Origin: Hyphomicrobiales bacterium
Lineage (GTDB): Bacteria; Pseudomonadota; Alphaproteobacteria; Rhizobiales; Rhizobiaceae
Length of the DNA: 64,000 nt
Assembly (NCBI GenBank): GCA_900472675.1
Contig: UCJA01000013.1
Span: 112,307-176,306 of the forward strand
Direction of reading: 5' to 3'
Shown: one piece after another, positions 1 to 10,812 of the stretch
Layout of the letters: every line of letters begins with the position of its first letter
Numbering within the stretch: the first letter of the stretch is position 1
Made by a program: the position numbers and the translations under genes
Notes under the pieces: generated by a model
Database searches by the model: none
Told to the model about the DNA's origin: nothing
Seen by the model: the letters and a program-made list of their open reading frames with translations, nothing else

Positions 1-20
1 CCCCCCCCCCGCCATAGGGG

Positions 21-1352
21 TTACTTCTTGACGGCGGCCGCAGCCTTGTCGGGATTGGCCGGGTAAGACGGGTCCGTCTTGACGCCGCGGAACAGATCCA
101 GCGCGTAGTTAAGCTGGAGGTCGTCCTTGGCTTCCGGTGGCACATAGGCCGTGGAGCCCGAACCTTCGTCCGTTTCGGCAGCGCCCTGGATATGGCCCTT
201 CAGGCTCGATTCGCCTTCAGCCTTGATCTTGCCCTGCAGCTCCGGCGGCAGCGGCTGGTCGACCTTGATATCCGGGTTGATACCCGTGCCCTGGATCGAC
301 TTGCCCGATGGCGTGTAATAGAGCGCCGTCGTCAGGCGCAGCGCGCCTGCTTCTCCCAGCGGGATGATGGTCTGGACAGAGCCCTTGCCGAAGGACCGGG
401 TGCCGACAACGGTCGCCCGCTTGAGGTCCTGCAGTGCGCCGGCGACGATCTCGGATGCAGAGGCAGAGCCGCCGTTCACCAGCACGATGACCGGCTTGCC
501 ATCCGTCAGGTCGCCCGGGCCGGCGTTGAACCGGCGGGTTTCCTCGGGGTTGCGGCCGCGGGTGGAGACCACCTCGCCACGCTCCAGGAAGGCGTCCGAC
601 ACGTTGATAGCCTGGTCGAGCAGACCGCCTGGGTTCAGGCGCAGATCGAGCACATAGCCCTTCAGCTTGTCGGCCGGTACGTCCGCCTTGATCTTCTTGA
701 TCGCCTTCTCGAGGTCGTCATAGGTCTTTTCGGTGAAGGAGATGACGCGGAGGTAACCCACGTCGCCACCTTCCACGCGCGACTTTACGGCCCGAACGGC
801 AATGATGTCGCGAACGACCGTGATGTCGATCGGTTTGTCGGCACCCTGGCGGATGACCGTCAGCTTGATTGGCGTGTTGACCGGTCCGCGCATCTTTTCG
901 ACGGCGTCTTCCAGCTTCAGCCCACGCACCGCCTGGCCGTCGATCTCGGAGATGAAGTCGCCGGCGAGGATGCCTGCCTTGGATGCGGGCGTATCGTCGA
1001 TCGGGGTGATGACCTTGACCAGCTCGTTGTCCATGGTCACTTCGATCCCGAGGCCGCCGAACTCGCCCCGCGTCTGGGTGCGCATATCCTCTGCGTCCTT
1101 GGAATTCATGAAGCTGGAATGCGGATCAAGCGAGCTCAGCATGCCGTTGATGGCATTCTCGACGAGCTTCTCCTCATCCGGCGGCGTCACGTACTGGGCA
1201 CGAACCCGCTCGAACACATCGCCGAAGATCGACAGCTCCTTGTAGGTGGAAGCGCCCGCTGCCTGGGCGGGTACACCGGCGGAGTAAATCACGCTCATCG
1301 CCGTGGCACCCATCAGTGCGCCCACGATGACAAGAGAAGCCCTACGAATCAT
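21..1352 (-). CDS. ctpA: Carboxy-terminal processing protease CtpA (S41 family)
   Basis: A periplasmic serine protease of 443 residues that trims C-termini of envelope proteins. The protein starts with a hydrophobic export segment (about residues 4-30), followed by a PDZ domain (about 98-180) and the S41 catalytic core. The Ser/Lys dyad is visible as Ser298 in the SASASE stretch and Lys323 in FGKGSVQ, 25 residues apart as in Prc/CtpA proteases. The reading frame is open for 40 more codons upstream, but those overlap the preceding envC gene heavily and look unlike protein. The ATG at 1352 sits directly before the signal segment and overlaps the envC end by only 11 bases. Family assignment is firm; the particular substrates are unknown. 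Confidence 0.93.
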   Translation of the reverse strand: MIRRASLVIVGALMGATAMSVIYSAGVPAQAAGASTYKELSIFGDVFERVRAQYVTPPDEEKLVENAINGMLSSLDPHSSFMNSKDAEDMRTQTRGEFGGLGIEVTMDNELVKVITPIDDTPASKAGILAGDFISEIDGQAVRGLKLEDAVEKMRGPVNTPIKLTVIRQGADKPIDITVVRDIIAVRAVKSRVEGGDVGYLRVISFTEKTYDDLEKAIKKIKADVPADKLKGYVLDLRLNPGGLLDQAINVSDAFLERGEVVSTRGRNPEETRRFNAGPGDLTDGKPVIVLVNGGSASASEIVAGALQDLKRATVVGTRSFGKGSVQTIIPLGEAGALRLTTALYYTPSGKSIQGTGINPDIKVDQPLPPELQGKIKAEGESSLKGHIQGAAETDEGSGSTAYVPPEAKDDLQLNYALDLFRGVKTDPSYPANPDKAAAAVKK

Positions 1353-2757
1353 GTCGTGCCCTTCCAGTTTCCTTCGCGGCCCACCATGGCTTGGAATCAA
1401 CCGGGGTGCCGTCTTTTCGAAATTCAATGTAAAGCGTCGGGCGATCCGTTTCCAGCGCCAACGCGGTCGCACTCGCTACTCTTTTCTCACCCATCACGGC
1501 AATCGGTTCGCCTGCGAAAACGAACTTGCCCTGCCGCGCATTCACCTTGTCCATGCCGGTTAAAACAAGATGATATCCGTCGCCGGCGTTGAGGATGATC
1601 ATTTGGCCGTAGCTCCGGAAGGCCCCGGCGAAGACGACAAGTCCGTCGGCAGGTGCCGTCACGACTGCGCCCGGATTGGACACGATGGTGATCCCTCTGG
1701 CCGGATGCCCCGTTCCATCCGCATCGCCAAACAAACGGACTATATCGCCGGCAATGGGAAGGTCCAGCTTCTGCTTTATGCTCGAAAACGCGTATGCGGG
1801 CGCAATGCGGTTTTTGTCAGGCACCCCATTTTCGGCGGACTGCCGCGCCTTTTCGCGCTCCGCTTCCGACAGTAGCTTCTGCCGTTCCTCTTCCGCGCGG
1901 GCCATGTCGATGCCCTGGCGGACGGAGGCAATCTGCCCCTCAAGGGTCTGGATGAGATCCTGAAGCGAGGTGGCCTTTCCGGCAAATTCAGCCGACCGTG
2001 CCTGTTCGGCCTGCAGGTCGTGAATATTCTGGTTGTTGAGCTTGTCGTTCTCGGCGAGCAGCAGGTTCATCCGATTCTCCTCCTCGATCCCGGAGGCAAT
2101 CGTCTGGGTGACGTCGTTCTTTTCCTGAAGGGCTGCGGCCTGTAGCGCCGCCAGAGACTGGAGATCGGCGACCAGCTTGTCCGCTTCGGTCCGCATGCCG
2201 GGGACTACGGCACCCAGAAGGATTGCGCTGCGCACGGATGCCAATGCATCGTCCGGCGTCACCAAGAGGGCAGGGGGCGGATTGCGGCCCATGCGCTCCA
2301 GCGCGCCTAGCACTTCCGATAGGACGGCCCGGCGGCTGCGCAGGGACTTGCGGATGCCATCCTCGCGAACCCGGAGGTTGGCGATGACCTCCTCGCTTTT
2401 CATGATCTTGTTCTGCAGGTCCTTGCGGCGCGCTGCCGATTCGATCAGCGCCTGCCTGACGTCGGCCGAATTCTTCTTGATAGAGGCGATGTTCTGCTGG
2501 ATCGCGGCAATCTTCTCAGTAGAGAGCTGCATGGTCTTTGCCACGACCTCCAGCTCGCCCCGCGTCTCGTTGCGTTTGCCTTGCAGGTCCGCTGTCGGAT
2601 CAACCGCCGGAGGTATGGATGATGTGGCCTGCTGTGCGGGCGTAAGCTCCTGCGCGACCAGCCGGGAGGCGCTGCCAGAGAGGGAGAACGCACAGGCCGT
2701 CGTCACTGCAAAACACAGCAGCGCCCGCACGGTCGACGTCGGTCCCTTGATTTCCAT
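1342..2757 (-). CDS. EnvC-like murein hydrolase activator (degenerate M23/LytM domain)
   Basis: A secreted 471-residue protein. A signal segment (about residues 10-33) is followed by a long Gln/Glu/Lys/Ala-rich coiled coil (about 60-300) and a C-terminal M23/LytM-like domain (about 345-460). The usual metal ligands are not intact: the HxH-type end of the motif reads LYIEF and the first His motif reads PARGITI. This fits the non-catalytic EnvC class, which activates cell-wall amidases during septum splitting rather than cutting peptidoglycan itself. It lies directly upstream of ctpA with an 11-base overlap, so the two are translated from one message, a common alphaproteobacterial arrangement. 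Confidence is high for the family and moderate for the activator role. Confidence 0.85.
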   Translation of the reverse strand: MEIKGPTSTVRALLCFAVTTACAFSLSGSASRLVAQELTPAQQATSSIPPAVDPTADLQGKRNETRGELEVVAKTMQLSTEKIAAIQQNIASIKKNSADVRQALIESAARRKDLQNKIMKSEEVIANLRVREDGIRKSLRSRRAVLSEVLGALERMGRNPPPALLVTPDDALASVRSAILLGAVVPGMRTEADKLVADLQSLAALQAAALQEKNDVTQTIASGIEEENRMNLLLAENDKLNNQNIHDLQAEQARSAEFAGKATSLQDLIQTLEGQIASVRQGIDMARAEEERQKLLSEAEREKARQSAENGVPDKNRIAPAYAFSSIKQKLDLPIAGDIVRLFGDADGTGHPARGITIVSNPGAVVTAPADGLVVFAGAFRSYGQMIILNAGDGYHLVLTGMDKVNARQGKFVFAGEPIAVMGEKRVASATALALETDRPTLYIEFRKDGTPVDSKPWWAAKETGRARHDS

Positions 2758-2850
2758 CCATGCCCCATAGCTGACGGACAGCCAAAAAATTAAGCTGATT
2801 TGCCGTGCAAAGCCAGGAACAACATCGTGTTCAAGGGTTAACGATTGGTT

Positions 2851-3333
2851 TCAAACGCGATGATAAGGGTGTCCAGAGAGGATTGTCACTGCCCTGTAGA
2901 GCTGTTCGGCAATCAGTATGCGGACGATCTGATGCGGCCAGGTCATGGAGCCGAGGTTCAGCACCAGATCGGCACGGGCGCGCAGGTCCGGGTCGAGCCC
3001 GTCAGCGCCGCCAATGGCGATCATCATATCCCGCTTGCCGCCATCGCGATGCCGGCCAAGCATGTCGGCAAAAGCTTCACTGCCGAGCGTTTTGCCGCGC
3101 TCGTCGAGCAGAACAAGGATCGAGCCTTCCGGAAGCGATTTTTCCAGAATGGCGCCTTCTTCCTTCTTGCGGGTCTCGGCGTTGGATGCGCGACTTTCAT
3201 TGATTTCGACGACGCGCGCCAATTCCAGGCCGACCGCGGGACCGGCTTTTGCAAAGCGGTCGATATAGCGGGACGCAAGATCCTTCTCCGGTCCGGTTTT
3301 GAGCCGTCCCACGGCAAAAAGGCTGATACGCAT
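2851..3333 (-). CDS. rlmH: 23S rRNA (pseudouridine1915-N3)-methyltransferase RlmH
   Basis: A 160-residue SPOUT-family enzyme that N3-methylates pseudouridine 1915 in helix 69 of 23S rRNA in the assembled ribosome. The sequence begins with the typical MRISLFAVGRLK strand and carries the SAM-binding trefoil-knot region near the C-terminus (IAIGGADGLD, then LNLGSMTWPHQIVRILIAEQLYRA), ending with the family's GHPYHR tail. Its length is that of E. coli RlmH (about 155). It sits just downstream of the ribosome silencing factor gene, a conserved pairing. The ATG at 3333 immediately precedes the first beta strand, although the Shine-Dalgarno sequence is weak. Confidence 0.95.
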   Translation of the reverse strand: MRISLFAVGRLKTGPEKDLASRYIDRFAKAGPAVGLELARVVEINESRASNAETRKKEEGAILEKSLPEGSILVLLDERGKTLGSEAFADMLGRHRDGGKRDMMIAIGGADGLDPDLRARADLVLNLGSMTWPHQIVRILIAEQLYRAVTILSGHPYHRV

Positions 3334-3433
3334 GTCCAGGTCCGTCTGTGCTTGGCTGCAACCTCAGCCGGCGAATGTCATCGCCGCGTCAGGTTGGCCA
3401 TGTCGTCGGTGCCAGGACAGGCCTGACGTCCGG

Positions 3434-3847
3434 TTAGTGCAACACCGTGCCGTCTTCGATGTCCGGTGCCCACATCTTCTCGATGTTGTAGATCTCCCGG
3501 ATTTCCGGGCGGAAAACATGGACGATGATGTCGCCGGTGTCGATCAGCACCCAGTCTCCGTTTTCCAGACCCTCAACCCGGGCACCGCCCAGACCTTCGT
3601 CCTTCATATCGGAGATCAAGTGTTCGCAGATCGCCCCCACGTGACGGTTCGAGCGCCCGGTGACCACGATCATGTAGTCGCCCAGTGCCGATTTTCCCGC
3701 AATGTCGATGGTGACGATATCTTCCGCTTTGGAATCCTCGAGGCTTGCGAGGACCAGGTCGAGAGCGCGGGCAGCGGCATCGGCGCCACGTTCCATGCTC
3801 TGTGGGTGAACGGATGCCGTTCTCCCCTTGGCGTGTACTGTTGTCAG
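3434..3847 (-). CDS. rsfS: Ribosomal silencing factor RsfS
   Basis: A member of the DUF143/Iojap family that binds ribosomal protein L14 and blocks joining of the subunits when nutrients are scarce. The core runs from the ARALDLVLASLEDSKAEDIVTIDI stretch through GDYMIVVTGRSNRH and GDWVLIDTGDIIVHVF to REIYNIEKMW, all hallmark family segments. The start is uncertain. The frame stays open to 3928, but the upstream part (with SACCCY) is not family-like. A CTG at 3847 following an AAAGGGAAAA purine stretch would give the LTTVHAKGR start expected of rhizobial homologs, and the first in-core ATG is at 3796. I chose 3847, giving 137 residues. The gene lies between nadD and rlmH. Confidence 0.85.
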   Translation of the reverse strand: MTTVHAKGRTASVHPQSMERGADAAARALDLVLASLEDSKAEDIVTIDIAGKSALGDYMIVVTGRSNRHVGAICEHLISDMKDEGLGGARVEGLENGDWVLIDTGDIIVHVFRPEIREIYNIEKMWAPDIEDGTVLH

Positions 3848-3992
3848 AGTTTTCCCTTTCTTCAGGTAACAGCAACAAGCACTGTAAGCGAATCCGCTTG
3901 TTACACGGCCGCTTAACAAAAGTGGCATCGAACGGGAAATGTTTCAAGATCTGAGTTCGAATCGGAGCCTGGATTGGGCCCGCTACAGCGGA

Positions 3993-4622
3993 TCAGTTTT
4001 CGCCGGCGATTTTTGCCCGCAACGCTGTGGAGCTCAGCGCCGAACGCGGACCGTGGATGAAGGTCCAGGCGGGGGCCTTTTTCTTCCACAGGACACCGGC
4101 ATCATCTTCATCGATCCGCGCATGGGCGTAGGCCCGTGCCATGCGGGACGACAGGAAGGAGAGGGTGGCGCCAGGTCGGTCGATCACGGCGATAGGGAAG
4201 GTTGAGGCGATCTCCCGCCACTTCTGCCAGAAATGAAAGGTCTTCAGGCTGTCGGCGCCCATGATCCAGACGAAGTGGACATGCGGGTTGCGCGCCTTCA
4301 CAAAGGCCAGGGTTTCGGCCGTGTAGGATGTCCCGAGGGTTTTTTCGAAGGCGGTGATCTTGATGCGCGGGTCGTCGACAAGCTGCTCGCTCATGGCGAG
4401 GCGGTCGGGAAGCGAGGCAAGCTCCTTGCGGTTCTTCAGCGGGTTGCCGGGTGTTACCATCCACCAGAGCTGATCGAGGCCCAGGCGGCGCAGTGCAATT
4501 TCCGCCACCAGTCGATGGCCGGCGTGGGGCGGGTTAAAGGAGCCGCCAAACAGGCCCACCGACATGCCCCGCTCGGCATGCGGCATTGTCCGGTAACGGC
4601 GCTCGATGTCTTCGCCTGCCAC
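3993..4622 (-). CDS. nadD: Nicotinate-nucleotide adenylyltransferase NadD
   Basis: This enzyme transfers AMP to nicotinate mononucleotide, the penultimate step of NAD synthesis. The nucleotidyltransferase signature GLFGGSFNPPHAGH is near the N-terminus, WWMVTPGNPLK follows, and the C-terminal ALSSTALRAKI matches the family ISSTxIR motif. At 209 residues from the GTG at 4622 the length is normal. ATGs at 4586 and 4568 are alternative starts, and none has a clear ribosome binding site. The gene begins six bases after the proA stop, so translational coupling to proA is likely. Confidence 0.93.
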   Translation of the reverse strand: MAGEDIERRYRTMPHAERGMSVGLFGGSFNPPHAGHRLVAEIALRRLGLDQLWWMVTPGNPLKNRKELASLPDRLAMSEQLVDDPRIKITAFEKTLGTSYTAETLAFVKARNPHVHFVWIMGADSLKTFHFWQKWREIASTFPIAVIDRPGATLSFLSSRMARAYAHARIDEDDAGVLWKKKAPAWTFIHGPRSALSSTALRAKIAGEN

Positions 4623-4628
4623 GCTAGG

Positions 4629-5904
4629 TCACGGCCGGATCTGCCCGGTGCCGTGCACGCGGTACTTGAAGGAGGTCAGCTGCTCGACGCCGACGGGGCC
4701 TCGTGCATGCATCTTGCCGGTCGAGATGCCGATCTCGCCGCCCATCCCGAATTCGCCTCCATCGGCAAACTGGGTGGACGCGTTGTGCAGCAGGATGGCG
4801 GAGTCAATCTCATTGAAGAAGCGGGCAACGACCGTCGGGTCTTGCGCGATCACCGCTTCCGTGTGGCTGGAGGAATAGGTGTTGATGTGCCGGATGGCGC
4901 CGGAAATCCCATCCACGATGGCGACGGAGATGACGGCGTCGAGATACTCCGTGCGCCAGTCCTCCTCGGTCGCGGGCTTGAAGCCCGGGAAGACCTTCAA
5001 CACGGCGGAGGACGCGCGGATCTCGCATCCTGCGTCGGTCAGGGCCTCGAGGATCGGCATGAGAAGGCCGCCGATTGCGGCACTGTCGATGAGCAGGGTT
5101 TCGGCGGCGCCACACACGCCGGTGCGGCGCATCTTGGCATTGACGACGATGCGCCTTGCCATGTCGAGATCCGCCGATCCGTCCACGTAGATGTGGCAAA
5201 TGCCTTCGAGATGGGCGAAGACCGGCACGCGGGCTTCATTCTGCACGCGGGCAACGAGGCTCCGGCCGCCACGCGGCACGATCACGTCGATGGCACCGTC
5301 AAGCCCAGACAGCATGGCGCCGACAGCGCCGCGGTCGCGGATCGGTACAATCTGGATCGCATGCTCGGGAAGTCCTGCAGCCTTCAGCCCTGCCGTCAGG
5401 CACAGGCCGATCGCCTGCGATGAATGAAGCGAGTCCGATCCACCGCGCAGGATGACCGCATTACCGGCTTTCAGGCACAGTGCGCCGGCGTCCGCCGTCA
5501 CGTTTGGGCGGCTCTCATAGATCACGCCGATCACCCCGAGAGGCGTGCGCACGCGCTCGATCTTCAGGCCGTTCGGGCGATCCCAGGCCGCGATGACGTC
5601 CCCGACGGGATCCTTCAGGTCAGCGATCTCGCGCACGGCGGAAGCCATGGCTTCAACGCCCTTGTCCGTCAACGTTAGGCGGTCGATAAAGGAAGGAAGA
5701 AGATCCTTGCCCGCCACGCTGCGCAGATCCTTTGTGTTGGCCTCGAGGATTTCCGACTTATGGGCAATGATTTCGTCCGCCATCGCGCGCAAAGCCAAGG
5801 TTTTTGCCTCGGCGGTCACTGTAGCCAGTTCCCGGCCGGCAGCCTTGGCGTTGCGGCCGATCTGGCCCATGATGGCGTCGACGTCTTCCACGGGTGAAAG
5901 CGTG

Positions 5905-5912
<8 letters not shown>
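4629..5912 (-). CDS. proA: Gamma-glutamyl phosphate reductase ProA
   Basis: This enzyme reduces gamma-glutamyl phosphate to glutamate-5-semialdehyde with NADPH, the second step of proline synthesis. The protein is an aldehyde-dehydrogenase-fold enzyme of 427 residues beginning [19 protein letters not shown]. The family segments [17 protein letters not shown] and [12 protein letters not shown], and the catalytic cysteine in [13 protein letters not shown], are all present. The frame is open well upstream, but that part is antisense shadow of proB. The ATG at 5912 overlaps the proB stop in an ATGCTTGA arrangement (8 bases), as expected for a coupled proBA pair. Confidence 0.96.
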
Positions 5913-8141
<2,229 letters not shown>

Positions 8142-8261
8142 TCAGCCGTATGTCCTGTTGCTAGTCGGGCTCCTGGTCATCCTAGAAGCAATCCATGGTT
8201 TTCGATATCGCCCGTGGGGGCGGAGGTCAAAGATTATCATGAAGCCGGGCAGCTATAACAT

Positions 8262-8315
8262 CCCGCCGGGACATTAAGGGCTGCCGAGGCTTCCCCGGCG
8301 GGACCAGCCCGCCGG
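8262..8315. repeat. Three-part inverted repeat upstream of obgE (alternative hairpins)
   Basis: Three related GC-rich segments lie between the downstream acetyltransferase gene and obgE: CCCGCCGGG at 8262-8270, CCCGGCGGG at 8294-8302 and CCCGCCGG at 8308-8315. The middle one can pair perfectly with either neighbour (9 bp with the first, 8 bp with the third), so two mutually exclusive stems are possible. No U-run follows on the minus strand, so a simple intrinsic terminator is unlikely. An attenuating or processing element in the obgE leader is possible but unproven. Confidence 0.5.
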
Positions 8316-8323
8316 TGATAGTT

Positions 8324-8911
8324 TTACGGTCGAGCGACCGGCCGGAAGTCTTCCGGACGCAGCATGGTCTCGATGTGCGGAACCATGCGGTTGCGCGCAA
8401 GGTTGAAGACGTCGCCTGCACCGGAGATCCGGAAGCCCAGCTTGCGCTGGACGTTGAGCGACGCCAGGTTGTCCGCGAAAGCGCCCGAATGCACCGGCGT
8501 TTCCGGCATCCGCCGGAAGAACCGCTCGAGCACGGCTGCTGCCACTTCGCTCATGTAGCCGCGATCCCAGTAGAAGCGGTTCAGCCAAAAGCCCAGATGC
8601 CATTGGCTGCCCCGCAGTTCGGTGGCGACGACACCCAGGTGTACGTCGTCGCCGCTGGTGATCGCCAGTGACCAGCCCGGCAGCAGTCCGGAGGCCTGCA
8701 GGACCAACCAGTCCAGTGCATCCTGCCGGTCATAGGGCTGCGGGACCCGTGCCAGCATGCGGCTCACCTTGAAATCGCCGAGCGACTGGGCAATGGCATC
8801 CGCATCGGAGAGCCGATGAGGCCGCAGGACCAGCCGGCGCGTCGTGATGACCGGGCAGGGCCCTGGCGTTGGCGCTTGCTTGGTCACTTGAGAGAGAACT
8901 GCAGCGGTCAT
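8324..8911 (-). CDS. GNAT family N-acetyltransferase (RimJ/RimL type), second of a pair
   Basis: A predicted acetyl-CoA-dependent N-acetyltransferase of 195 residues. The segments TTRRLVLRPHRLSDADAIAQSL at the start, then WHLGFWLNRFYWDRGYMSEVAAAVLERFF and LNVQRKLGFRISGAG, match the RimJ/RimL-like Acetyltransf_3 group that modifies protein N-termini or small amines. I chose the ATG at 8911 because it overlaps the stop of the upstream acetyltransferase by four bases (ATGA) and the extra upstream frame is shadow sequence. It is a distant paralog of its neighbour. The substrate is not predictable. Confidence 0.85.
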   Translation of the reverse strand: MTAAVLSQVTKQAPTPGPCPVITTRRLVLRPHRLSDADAIAQSLGDFKVSRMLARVPQPYDRQDALDWLVLQASGLLPGWSLAITSGDDVHLGVVATELRGSQWHLGFWLNRFYWDRGYMSEVAAAVLERFFRRMPETPVHSGAFADNLASLNVQRKLGFRISGAGDVFNLARNRMVPHIETMLRPEDFRPVARP

Positions 8912-9543
8912 CTGAGTTCTCCCCAACTGCGCAACGACATCCAGGTCTTCCGGTCGAGCCGGAACCATTCGACCGCGACCATGCCGCCCAGCGCCAGGCA
9001 CTGGATCATGCCGGTGCCCTGGAACTGGAAGCCGCACTTTTGTATGACCCGCTTGGAAGCGACATTGGTGACCCGGCACCGAGCATCAATATGATCGATG
9101 TGGCTTCGCGTGCGGAACGCCATGTCGATCAGCACATGGGCTGCCTCGGTGGCATATCCCTTGTTCCAGTGGGGCTCGCCCAGCCAGTAGCCGATCTCGA
9201 GCGTGCGGGGATCCTGCTGCGGCTCAAGTGCGCAGCAACCGAGAAAGGCGCCGTTGTCGCCACGAGTGACCGCATAGACGCAATTGCCAATCTCGCCGGT
9301 TTTCGTGCGTCGCACGAAATCGGCCGCGTCTTTGGCCGTGTAGGGATGCGGCATGCGCGACACCATGGTCGCGATGTTTGCATTGTTGGCGAGATGGGCA
9401 AGTGCGTCGATGTCTTCTTCGTGAGGAGCGCGGAGCACGAGGCTCGGCGACAATAAGACAGGGCAATCGCTTCTCGACCGGTCCGGCCTCAACCGTTCCT
9501 CTGGCGGCCAGGATTGGCTCGCCCTCAGTAATTCGCCTTGCAT
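8908..9543 (-). CDS. GNAT family N-acetyltransferase (RimJ/RimL type), first of a pair
   Basis: A 211-residue acetyltransferase similar in layout to the next gene. It has LLSPSLVLRAPHEEDIDALAHL near residue 30, then EIGYWLGEPHWNKGYATEAAHVLIDMAF (the acetyl-CoA-binding region) and VASKRVIQKCGFQFQGTG. A strong AGGAGG ribosome binding site lies seven bases before the ATG at 9543. It follows rpmA after an intrinsic terminator, and its own stop overlaps the start of the second acetyltransferase. Ribosomal-protein acetylation is a tempting guess given the rpmA/rplU neighbours, but the sequence does not establish it. Confidence 0.85.
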   Translation of the reverse strand: MQGELLRASQSWPPEERLRPDRSRSDCPVLLSPSLVLRAPHEEDIDALAHLANNANIATMVSRMPHPYTAKDAADFVRRTKTGEIGNCVYAVTRGDNGAFLGCCALEPQQDPRTLEIGYWLGEPHWNKGYATEAAHVLIDMAFRTRSHIDHIDARCRVTNVASKRVIQKCGFQFQGTGMIQCLALGGMVAVEWFRLDRKTWMSLRSWGELR

Positions 9544-9557
9544 GTTCAGTCCTCCTG

Positions 9558-9605
9558 TTGGGGAAAAAGAAAAGGGGAAGATGGTGGTGTCCCATCTTCC
9601 CCTTT
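9558..9605 (-). terminator. Intrinsic terminator after rplU-rpmA
   Basis: A perfect 13-bp inverted repeat (9571-9583 with 9593-9605, arms AAAGGGGAAGATG and CATCTTCCCCTTT) with a nine-base loop. On the minus strand it is followed by a T-rich stretch (TTCTTTTT). It lies about 70 bases past the rpmA stop and just before the acetyltransferase ribosome binding site, so it should separate the ribosomal-protein operon from the downstream genes. Confidence 0.85.
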
Positions 9606-9676
9606 GTCTTTGACTGAACCTTTAAGCGGTCAGCCGGGTCGATGTGACACCGGCTGCTTGAAACGCTTGACCGGGT

Positions 9677-9946
9677 TTATTCTGCTGCTTCGGCGATCGG
9701 CATCACGGACACGTAGACGCGACCATTGGCTTTCGTACGGTAATTCACATTACCGGCCGTAAGCGCAAAAATGGTGTGGTCCTTGCCGAGGCCGACATTG
9801 GCGCCCGGATGCCACTGCGTGCCACGCTGGCGCAGGATGATGTTGCCCGGAATGACGACTTCGCCGCCGAACTTCTTTACGCCAAGGCGCTTGGATTCGG
9901 AATCGCGACCGTTGCGCGACGAACCGCCAGCTTTTTTATGTGCCAT
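9677..9946 (-). CDS. rpmA: 50S ribosomal protein L27
   Basis: An 89-residue large-subunit ribosomal protein near the peptidyl transferase centre. The start [24 protein letters not shown] and the following [29 protein letters not shown] are unmistakable L27. No N-terminal cleavage extension of the Firmicute type is present. A strong AAAGGAG ribosome binding site precedes the ATG at 9946, and the gene follows rplU by 31 bases as in most bacteria. Confidence 0.97.
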   Translation of the reverse strand: MAHKKAGGSSRNGRDSESKRLGVKKFGGEVVIPGNIILRQRGTQWHPGANVGLGKDHTIFALTAGNVNYRTKANGRVYVSVMPIAEAAE

Positions 9947-9977
9947 TGGAGTTCTCCTTTAGTTTCGAAACCCTGAG

Positions 9978-10289
9978 TTAAGCCAAGATGTCCGTGATGC
10001 GGACAACCGTGTGATGCTGGCGATGGCCGCGAATCCGCTTGGAATTCTGACGGCGACGCTTCTTGAAGGAGAGAACCTTCTTGCCGCGGTTATGCTCGAC
10101 AACTTCGGCCTTTACCGTCGCACCCTCGACAAAGGGAGCGCCGAACTTGGCATCGGCACCAATGCCGACAACCAGGATCTCGTTGAATTCTACAACTGAA
10201 CCAGCTTCGGCTTCCAGCTTCTCGATGGTAAGCACGTCGTTGGCTGCCACGCGGTACTGCTTACCGCCGGTCTTGATGACTGCGAACAT
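9978..10289 (-). CDS. rplU: 50S ribosomal protein L21
   Basis: A 103-residue large-subunit ribosomal protein that binds 23S rRNA with L20. It starts [28 protein letters not shown] and carries the family C-terminal [28 protein letters not shown] basic stretch. It is first in the rplU-rpmA operon and is preceded by a leader of roughly 180 bases with a promoter-like sequence at its far end. Confidence 0.97.
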   Translation of the reverse strand: MFAVIKTGGKQYRVAANDVLTIEKLEAEAGSVVEFNEILVVGIGADAKFGAPFVEGATVKAEVVEHNRGKKVLSFKKRRRQNSKRIRGHRQHHTVVRITDILA

Positions 10290-10477
10290 TTTTTATCCTT
10301 TCATGTTCGTTCCGGCTCTATCCAGTTGGATGGCCGTCTTTTTGTCAGTCGGATGTGGCAGAGGTTCGAAACACATGTGCAATCGAACGCCTGCCGGTGA
10401 AATCCGCGCTTCGAGCCATAAAGGCCCGAACGCAGAGCAATGAGGAATGAAGATTGGCCCAATCCTGATCGCGTGCG

Positions 10478-10506
10478 GACATACGCGACACCTTGAAATG
10501 TGTCAA
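10478..10506 (-). promoter_or_regulatory. Predicted sigma-70-type promoter for rplU-rpmA
   Basis: On the minus strand, TTGACA (10501-10506) is followed after exactly 17 bases by TATGTC (10478-10483). The -35 box is a consensus match and the -10 box is weaker. It lies about 190 bases before the rplU start. Apart from this promoter, the 313-base stretch between rplU and the tRNA gene (10290-10602) holds no gene that I can support. Confidence 0.5.
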
Positions 10507-10602
10507 GATAAAAGCTTGTTCAGTGTTGGCGATCGCCTCTTGCCAGCACCGTCTTTGCCCGCTATGAGAACGCCCGCGCCAACAAGCGCCGACCAGCAAA
10601 GC

Positions 10603-10692
10603 GGAGAGGTGGCTGAGTGGTCGAAAGCACCGCACTCGAAATGCGGCATACGGGCAACCGTATCGTGGGTTCGAATCCCACCCTCTCCGCCA
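10603..10692 (+). tRNA. tRNA-Ser(CGA)
   Basis: A 90-base class II tRNA with the CCA end encoded. The acceptor stem GGAGAGG (10603-10609) pairs with CCTCTCC (10682-10688), followed by G and CCA. The anticodon stem CCGCA/TGCGG encloses the loop CTCGAAA with anticodon CGA at 10637-10639, which reads UCG serine codons. A long variable arm (around ACGGGCAACCGT) and the T loop GTTCGAATC confirm a serine tRNA. No integrase or duplicated 3' end is seen nearby, so it does not look like an occupied attachment site. Confidence 0.97.
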
Positions 10693-10812
10693 TGGTTCCT
10701 GTTAAGTGACCGTTTTAATTACTTATTTTAGAGACTGATTTCTTGGCCTGCCCGCCCGCCAGCGATATTAACCAGGCCGCCAGGTCGTACCCTTTCGCGG
10801 CGTCCGAGGGCT

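Noticed and set aside
1..20. Ten cytosines at the very start of the window
   Set aside because: It may be a genuine intergenic tract downstream of ctpA or a sequence edge effect. With no context on the left side nothing can be claimed.
192..1592. Long plus-strand open frame opposite ctpA and envC
   Set aside because: Shadow of real genes: it is rich in Arg, His and Asp, matches no family, and lies entirely antisense to a well-supported protein. The same applies to the long frames opposite groEL, cobN, cobW and the ABC genes.
8294..8315. Intrinsic terminator for the acetyltransferase genes
   Set aside because: The stem is good, but no U-run follows on the minus strand. It is kept as an inverted repeat instead.
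10603..10812. Possible mobile-element attachment site at the serine tRNA
   Set aside because: No integrase, no repeated tRNA 3' end and no composition change were seen nearby; the flanking genes are ordinary.
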